DNA of 33,411 nucleotides. Source: Chloroflexota bacterium. GTDB taxonomy: Bacteria; Patescibacteriota; Saccharimonadia; Saccharimonadales; Saccharimonadaceae. Both the position numbers and the translations under genes were made by a program. Position 1 is the stretch's first letter. Every line of letters starts with the position of its first letter. Below, in pieces: positions 29,217 through 33,411 of this stretch. Location of the stretch: NCBI GenBank assembly GCA_004145215.1, contig SEAL01000001.1:1-33411 (forward strand), in the 5' to 3' direction. Below the pieces are notes generated by a model. That model was not told the origin of the DNA. It did not search any database and saw nothing but the letters and a program-made list of their open reading frames with translations.

Positions 29217-30857
29217 CTAGTTCGACGGCGAATGATTAGCTAGGCTACGCAAATCGTAATCCGGGCGCAACATCGCTACCAATGCCTTTAATTCGACGTC
29301 CTGCTTGACGCCAGGATTCAGTATTCCCTGAGGATCAAAGATGCTCTTGATTGCAGCAAACAGATCTATCACTTCATCGGACAATTGTTTGCGAGCGAAT
29401 GGAGCTTTTAGGCGACCTTCAGCCGACTCTCCGATTAAATGACCGTGGTGTGCAGTGACCAGCTCGCTGTATTCACCAAGTAACTTAAATATTTTCTGCT
29501 TGTCACTGACTTTTTTCAAATGTAACTGCGGGCGGGCGTAGAACACGCCTTCACGCGCATGACCATACAACGGCATACTTACATGGTGTTTTTTCGCCAG
29601 TAGAGCTACTGCTGCGGCAAAATCCTCGAACCGTTCACTCGGAACATACGCGCCGTCAACCAGCGGTGGGGCTGACTGTTCGTCATCTGTCGGGTCCAGC
29701 AAATACGAACTGACATCACGCAGTAACAGTAGCTCATTTGCCTCTGATGTGTCGCGTGCGATAACCAAATAGACAGCCTTGTCGGCGAGTAGCTTCACTA
29801 CCTTTTTCTCTTTTTTGCGACGAACACGCTCACTAAATTCATCAAACCCGAAAACCAGTACGGCGCCGATTTCGCTTTGCTGTCGAGCCTCGTTATAAAA
29901 GGCATATTTCTTGCCGCGCTTTTGGGCGGCTTCGAATTGCTGTCCGTCGATCACTTCCAAAATGCTAGGCTCCAACTGCTTCATGTCGTCAATCGCATCA
30001 CGAGCCGCGTCGTAGCTATCAAATGCCAGCGCGCCAATACCGACCTGCGTATTCAAAAATTCTGTTCGCATGATAATTTCAGAAACGATTCCAAGTGTCC
30101 CTTGGCTGCCTAGAAATAGCGGCATGAGGTCAATCGAGCCGTCAGAACGCTTTACGTCTTCGATACCGGAGTAGCCGACATTGTCACGAATATCGCTTGA
30201 AATCTCTGAATCAATCAGCTCTTGATTGTCATTAATCAGATTATCGATCTGCCGATAGATCTCGCCCTCGAACGTTTGCATACCTTTTTTGCGATTCAGC
30301 TCTCGTTTACTAATACGCCCAGTCTGTAAAACATCACCGCTTGCTAGTACTACCTCTAATTGATGAACCCAATTTTTTGTCGAGCCATATTTTCCTGATA
30401 GAATACCGCTCGCGTTATTCGCTATAGCACCACCGACAGTGCTATAGGCGGCAGAGCTGGGGGCGGATGGTATATGCAGACCTTGCAAAGCAAGGCTATC
30501 GTTCAGCGTCTTGAATAATACACCCGGCTGCAGTCGTACGAGTTTTTGTTTTGAATCCAGTTCAAACAGTGAATTCATATGTGCTGTCGTGTTGACGATA
30601 ACGCCACGGCCGATAGCAGCACCCGTCTGGTCGCTGCCCGCTCCACGTGCGGTGATCGGCAAGATATGCCCTTTTTCTGCCAGTTGCCACGAAAAGCGCG
30701 CTATTTTACGAATATCATTTGTTGTTCGCGGATAAACTACCATTTCTGGAGTTATAGATAGCACGCTGGCATCAGTAGAAAACGCACTGAGGGTATTCTT
30801 GTTTGTCGTCACCTCGCCCAGGATGTGCTCACTCAGATATTCAGCAACTTTACTCAT
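29217..30857 (-). CDS. FAD-linked oxidase of the GlcD/D-lactate dehydrogenase type
   Basis: A 546-aa flavoprotein of the FAD-binding type 4 (PCMH/VAO-like) superfamily, which oxidises 2-hydroxy acids such as D-lactate or glycolate. The N-terminal FAD domain shows VVYPRTTNDIRKI, ITARGAGSDQTGAAIG and GGAIANNASGILSGKYGS; the middle has FLGSQGTLGIVSEI; the C-terminal oxidase domain ends with GESAEGRLKAPF and SIFDPQGILNPGVK. I see no CxxC iron-sulfur motif, so the electron acceptor is not evident. AAGGGG 9 nt before the ATG fixes the start, and a TGG-extended TATCAT precedes it. In a fermentative epibiont, lactate-linked redox balance is a plausible role (inference). Confidence 0.88.
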   Translation of the reverse strand: MSKVAEYLSEHILGEVTTNKNTLSAFSTDASVLSITPEMVVYPRTTNDIRKIARFSWQLAEKGHILPITARGAGSDQTGAAIGRGVIVNTTAHMNSLFELDSKQKLVRLQPGVLFKTLNDSLALQGLHIPSAPSSAAYSTVGGAIANNASGILSGKYGSTKNWVHQLEVVLASGDVLQTGRISKRELNRKKGMQTFEGEIYRQIDNLINDNQELIDSEISSDIRDNVGYSGIEDVKRSDGSIDLMPLFLGSQGTLGIVSEIIMRTEFLNTQVGIGALAFDSYDAARDAIDDMKQLEPSILEVIDGQQFEAAQKRGKKYAFYNEARQQSEIGAVLVFGFDEFSERVRRKKEKKVVKLLADKAVYLVIARDTSEANELLLLRDVSSYLLDPTDDEQSAPPLVDGAYVPSERFEDFAAAVALLAKKHHVSMPLYGHAREGVFYARPQLHLKKVSDKQKIFKLLGEYSELVTAHHGHLIGESAEGRLKAPFARKQLSDEVIDLFAAIKSIFDPQGILNPGVKQDVELKALVAMLRPDYDLRSLANHSPSN

Positions 30858-30895
30858 CAGTATTTCCCCTTACGAATCTGCAAATCATTGCTACT

Positions 30896-30904
30896 ATGAT
30901 ACCA
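30896..30904 (-). promoter_or_regulatory. TGG-extended -10 of the oxidase gene
   Basis: TGG plus TATCAT (30901-30896) on the minus strand, identical to the rpoBC element; a TGACAA lies 18 nt further up as a possible -35. Confidence 0.55.
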
Positions 30905-30992
30905 CAAGCGTGATTGTTTTTGTCAGCACTCGCGAGCATTAATTATTTAATGCGCTGTTTACCGAGCAATCTAGCGGCTTTTTATATGCTAC

Positions 30993-31021
30993 TTGGATTT
31001 ATGACGAATGTTTGCTATAGT
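30993..31021 (+). promoter_or_regulatory. Promoter of tRNA-Leu(UAG)
   Basis: TTGGAT (30993-30998), 17 nt ending in TGC, TATAGT (31016-31021); the start is expected about 7 nt before the mature tRNA. Confidence 0.65.
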
Positions 31022-31034
31022 TAAAAAGCATTAA

Positions 31035-31119
31035 GCGCGAGTGGTGGAATTGGTAGACACGCTAGCCTTAGGAGCTAGTGCCTTCGGGCGTGGAGGTTCA
31101 AGTCCTCTCTCGCGTACCA
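31035..31119 (+). tRNA. tRNA-Leu (anticodon UAG)
   Basis: A class II tRNA of 85 nt including encoded CCA. Acceptor GCGCGAG with CTCGCGT (one G-U), anticodon stem CTAGC/GCTAG with loop CTTAGGA (anticodon TAG), long variable arm (GCC-TTCG-GGC) and T-loop GTTCAAGTC. It reads leucine codon CUA and probably other CUN codons. Confidence 0.96.
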
Positions 31120-31160
31120 AATTAAAAACAGGTAGATATAGCTACCTGTTTTTAATTTGG
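31117..31160. terminator. 19-bp bidirectional terminator that includes the tRNA CCA end
   Basis: 31117-31135 pairs perfectly with 31142-31160 around a 6-nt loop. The stem begins at the encoded CCA of tRNA-Leu(UAG). TTTTT runs in each arm allow use by both the tRNA and the convergent 31775 gene. Confidence 0.88.
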
Positions 31161-31175
31161 CCACTACTTACCCGT

Positions 31176-31775
31176 CTATGAATCACATATAGTACTGTTA
31201 TCAAAACCATAATGCCATTTAGTCTCACCCAGTTGGCTATAATTCATGCCGTATAGCGTGCGGACTCGCGAAGTATTAGGTGAATACGATAGATATAAAG
31301 CGCTTCCGCAGTCAAAGCCGGTCTCTCTTCGAGGAAGTGGTTTTGCGAACACAACTTCTTCACCTTTTGCGAAATAGTGTATTTTATCGTAGCCTAAAGA
31401 GTAAGCTTTAGCGACGATGTCAGCATCTTCTGAATCGTTTATCTCGTAAAACGAGGACCCGGACGACATGGAATAATAACCTTGAGTATATCGATAATCG
31501 CCTGTCGGTATTTCTGATCTGAGAATATACTTAGCAGACTCTTCCAAATCAAATGCCTCGGGACTAATCGTTTTATAGCAATCACTATCACTGTCGCAGA
31601 GATTAGCATAGCGTGCCGCTTCTGACGTACTCCGTTCGGCGTGCCCCGAGCTACTGTCAGCAGTCGAATCCTCCAGCCGACGCATGTGTAGTATGTAGAG
31701 AAAACTGACGACCGCTACTGTAATACCGATCAAGATAGTAAATGCAGCCCTTTTCTTCGATAAATTCTTACTCAT
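31176..31775 (-). CDS. Membrane-anchored orphan protein
   Basis: A 199-aa protein of unknown function. A basic start (MSKNLSKKRAAF) is followed by one membrane span at about residues 11-29 (FTILIGITVAVVSFLYIL). The remainder, expected outside the membrane, is rich in Ser, Tyr and acidic residues, with a low-complexity spacer (SSSGHAERSTSEA), and carries cysteines at CDSDSDC, FDCG and near the C-terminus (TICDS) that could form disulfides. Repeated Tyr/Gly turns (YRYTQGYYSMSSGSSFYE) suggest a beta-rich surface domain. AAGGGG precedes the ATG. It is the downstream gene of a strong promoter, a structured leader and an intrinsic terminator, so its expression may be conditional. Confidence 0.65.
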   Translation of the reverse strand: MSKNLSKKRAAFTILIGITVAVVSFLYILHMRRLEDSTADSSSGHAERSTSEAARYANLCDSDSDCYKTISPEAFDLEESAKYILRSEIPTGDYRYTQGYYSMSSGSSFYEINDSEDADIVAKAYSLGYDKIHYFAKGEEVVFAKPLPRRETGFDCGSALYLSYSPNTSRVRTLYGMNYSQLGETKWHYGFDNSTICDS

Positions 31776-31791
31776 ATAATTTTACCCCTTT

Positions 31792-31818
31792 AAAAATAAA
31801 AAAGCGCCCACTAGCGCT
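31792..31818 (-). terminator. Intrinsic terminator just before the 31775 gene
   Basis: AGCGC and GCGCT (5 bp, 6-nt loop) followed on the minus strand by TTTTTATTTTTA. It ends 17 nt before the ATG, the position of an attenuator. Confidence 0.7.
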
Positions 31819-31960
31819 CTCGGCGGTAAAAAGTGAGATTCGCGGTACCATAACTACGATTGTCCACCTAGACAATCGCACTCTGTGCGTTTCTGACCTT
31901 TTACTTCTGCAGGACTTATGCCCCAGCAGTTGAATTGTGTGAATGTACGTTTGTTGTACG
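31819..31960 (-). ncRNA. Structured leader or small RNA of about 160 nt, unassigned
   Basis: Between a consensus promoter and an intrinsic terminator, the minus-strand RNA can form several hairpins: CGCAC/GTGCG with an AGA loop, CGATTGTC/GACAATCG with a 6-nt loop (8 bp), CTGC/GCAG around a 15-nt loop, and a closing 8-bp helix GTAAAAGG/CTTTTTAC. No frame of useful length is seen. It could be a cis-acting riboswitch or attenuator for the 31775 gene or an independent small RNA. I recognise no known family. Confidence 0.55.
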
Positions 31961-31965
31961 TTCTT

Positions 31966-31994
31966 ATAATAGCAAACATTTAGCCTTATGTCAA
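31966..31994 (-). promoter_or_regulatory. Consensus sigma70 promoter for the structured leader
   Basis: A perfect TTGACA (31994-31989), 17-nt spacer ending in TGC, TATTAT (31971-31966). It is the best promoter in the window and starts 7 nt after the recombinase stop codon. Confidence 0.8.
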
Positions 31995-32000
31995 TACTAC

Positions 32001-32930
32001 TTATGAATATAGTGACTTGCCGATGTACTTTTTGTAGTTTTCACGGAGGTGGCTATTGCTTACCCGCAGGTATTTTTGTGTCGTCATCAGGTCTTTATGC
32101 CCTAGTAGATTCTGTATCGTCACCAGGTCGCAGCCTTGCTGCAGCAAGTTAATTGCGAAGCTATGTCGCAGCTGGTGTGGCGTTATCTCTATACCGCCAT
32201 GTTCTCTGAAGCAAACCTGTATACGTCGCCTGGCTGTTTTAGTTGTAATAGGAAGTCCAGCCCATATCGTTTCGTTGAGGAATACGTTATCGGTTGGGCT
32301 TCTATCGTGTAATTTTATAAACATACCTAGCTCATTCGCTAGTTGATCTGTTATATAGACGGTGCGTTCAATAGAACCTTTACCTCTTACGTGAATAGCG
32401 TCACCGTTAATATCGAGGACAAGTAGACCACACAACTCGCCGATGCGAAGTCCTGCTTCATAAGATATAGCGATCATCAGTGAGTCTTGGACGTTCTCAG
32501 CGTTCTTAATCGTTTCTGCGACTATGTTTACGTCTATGCTTTTAGGTGTTGCGTCAGGCTCTTTAACGAGCCGTATAGCTTGTGGCATGACACGCACATC
32601 CATTTCTTTATACTCAAGCACCCACTGCATAAAGGCCTTGAATATACGCCTACCGGTATTCGTAGTGCTTTTACTATGTGTCTTCTGATACTCTGCAAAG
32701 TATATATCTACAAATGGGTTATTGATCTTAGATAATGTCTTATACCCGATGCGTTCGCAGAATGCAGAGAACTGAGTGAGATGTGTTTTACGTGTTGTCA
32801 TTGTCCATTTAGAGAGAGCGAGGACATCTGTGCAATAGGAAAGATACTGAGTAATCAGCGTATCTATGTCGTTCGACTCTTGAAGTCCCAAACGGATACG
32901 TTCAAGAGTCTGCTGGATTTCCTTGTCCAT
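32001..32930 (-). CDS. Tyrosine recombinase (XerC/XerD-like integrase)
   Basis: A 309-aa site-specific recombinase. The N-terminal SAM-like core-binding domain covers about residues 22-107. The catalytic domain has Arg162 (AGLRIGELCGL), Lys184 (RGKGSIERTV), His252 and Arg255 (TPHQLRHSF), His278 (LLGHKDLMTT) and nucleophile Tyr287 (TQKYLRV), so all residues for cleavage are present. Length and motif spacing are those of Xer proteins, so it could be the chromosome-dimer resolvase or the integrase of a mobile element; the two tRNA-Leu genes nearby and orphan neighbours favour a possible element edge, but no att repeat was found. The SD is weak. Confidence 0.92.
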   Translation of the reverse strand: MDKEIQQTLERIRLGLQESNDIDTLITQYLSYCTDVLALSKWTMTTRKTHLTQFSAFCERIGYKTLSKINNPFVDIYFAEYQKTHSKSTTNTGRRIFKAFMQWVLEYKEMDVRVMPQAIRLVKEPDATPKSIDVNIVAETIKNAENVQDSLMIAISYEAGLRIGELCGLLVLDINGDAIHVRGKGSIERTVYITDQLANELGMFIKLHDRSPTDNVFLNETIWAGLPITTKTARRRIQVCFREHGGIEITPHQLRHSFAINLLQQGCDLVTIQNLLGHKDLMTTQKYLRVSNSHLRENYKKYIGKSLYS

Positions 32931-32973
32931 TGCATTTCTCTTCTCTACCCTCGCTCTTAACGATTTATATATA

Positions 32974-32996
32974 CGGGCTTTTTATTATGAAGCCCG
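32974..32996. terminator. Hairpin between the 33376 gene and the recombinase
   Basis: CGGGCTT (32974-32980) pairs with AAGCCCG (32990-32996). On the minus strand the tail is only AT-rich (TATATATAAAT), which may double as a -10 region for the recombinase. Confidence 0.55.
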
Positions 32997-33052
32997 AAAT
33001 GATGTACGTATAGTGAACAATGTTTCACTAATGTTTTATGGTGCGTAATTGC

Positions 33053-33376
33053 TTACACACCATCTCTTTTACATAGAAAGGTGAACAGTTTTGCTGGACT
33101 ATTACCCTTCTTTGCTTGTTCTACGTTATTCCAGATGTTTGCTTCTGAAAGTTTGTATGCCACCTTACAATAGAATGCTCTGAATCCGCTGTTTTTGAAT
33201 TCCGCAACTAACTGATCGGCTATATACTCTACTCTTTTTGATTGATTGTACTTACGACTATCAATGTCATTGTTCATTGTAATTGCTGTTTCAAGAGAAA
33301 CAATTTCATTGTCATTGACTGTTGTTTTCACCTTAATATCCCCATATTTAAGGCATAGCGAATAGACTACGATCAT
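33053..33376 (-). CDS. Orphan 107-aa basic protein
   Basis: An unrecognised protein of 107 aa, complete within the window because an in-frame TAG lies just upstream of the ATG at 33376. An alternative start at Met34 (MNNDIDSRKYNQ) would give 74 aa. The second half is rich in Lys, Arg and aromatics (SKRVEYIADQLVAEF, FRAFYCKVAYKL, AKLFTFLCKRDG) and looks helical, as in a small DNA-binding or replication-associated domain; this is only a compositional impression. The SD is weak. It precedes the tyrosine recombinase by 120 nt on the same strand, so both may belong to the same accessory segment. Confidence 0.55.
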   Translation of the reverse strand: MIVVYSLCLKYGDIKVKTTVNDNEIVSLETAITMNNDIDSRKYNQSKRVEYIADQLVAEFKNSGFRAFYCKVAYKLSEANIWNNVEQAKKGNSPAKLFTFLCKRDGV

Positions 33377-33411
33377 CGTCTATCGTTTATGCATTTGATG
33401 AAATCTACAAC

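Noticed and set aside
31035-31119. Attachment-site repeat of the tRNA-Leu 3' end within the window
   Set aside because: No second copy of the last 15-20 nt of the tRNA was found by eye in 31120-33411. The partner site, if any, lies outside.

Overview
The window reads as chromosomal DNA of a patescibacterium (CPR), most likely a Candidatus Saccharibacteria (TM7) lineage. The grounds are the wording of the housekeeping proteins (EF-Tu, EF-G, and an RNA polymerase beta' subunit without zinc-ribbon cysteines), a type IV prepilin-like protein, an LPKTG-type surface protein, and an exported serine protease beside compact information-processing genes. UGA is an ordinary stop codon here (for example PAP2, the 20087 gene and the 49-aa gene), which argues against the UGA-recoding SR1 and Gracilibacteria groups. 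The assignment rests on remembered sequence character, not on a search.

Layout. Positions 1-2720 hold short orphan genes: a small membrane protein, a Lys/Ala-rich membrane protein, and three consecutive unrecognised genes (1028, 1490, 2009), each with its own promoter. From 2724 to 24062 most genes are on the minus strand and include a scattered 'str/rif' block: tuf (broken by a frameshifting deletion), fusA, rpsL-rpsG and rpoB-rpoC. Between them lie a HIT hydrolase, a prepilin-like protein, PAP2 phosphatase plus diacylglycerol-kinase-like lipid genes, yajQ with a YggT-like membrane gene, an exported trypsin-like protease, and a 120-aa orphan with a structured 3' region. Then come clpP with a CIRCE operator, a previously uncalled 49-codon gene, tig and hisS. 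From 24135 to 33411 are a candidate histidine attenuator, the LPKTG surface protein, a SpoU methyltransferase divergent from an M13 metallopeptidase, a membrane protein, two tRNA-Leu genes (CAG and UAG) flanking an FAD-linked oxidase, a membrane-anchored orphan behind a structured leader, a tyrosine recombinase and a last orphan.

Expression logic visible in the DNA. Many single genes have a TGN-extended -10 box 6-11 nt before the ATG, so they are predicted to be leaderless. A second set has longer leaders and strong Shine-Dalgarno (SD) sites. Within that set several small orphan genes carry a 3' UTR segment complementary to their own leader, in most cases to the SD itself: 10-13 nt perfect for the 1028, 1490 and 21295 genes, and an interrupted 18-nt match for the 2009 gene. 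This suggests control of translation or decay by pairing of 5' and 3' mRNA ends and is one of the two most novel signals in the window.

The other is upstream of hisS: an extended -10, a leaderless 14-codon peptide (MNITARHHRHLLPE), and an intrinsic terminator 26 nt after its stop codon, a layout that fits ribosome-mediated histidine attenuation. Further points are a tandem 60-bp repeat built from 5' pieces of the adjacent tRNA-Leu inside its predicted precursor, the loss of both zinc sites from RpoC, NKIN in place of NKxD in EF-G, and a Lys-to-Pro change in the uS12 decoding loop.
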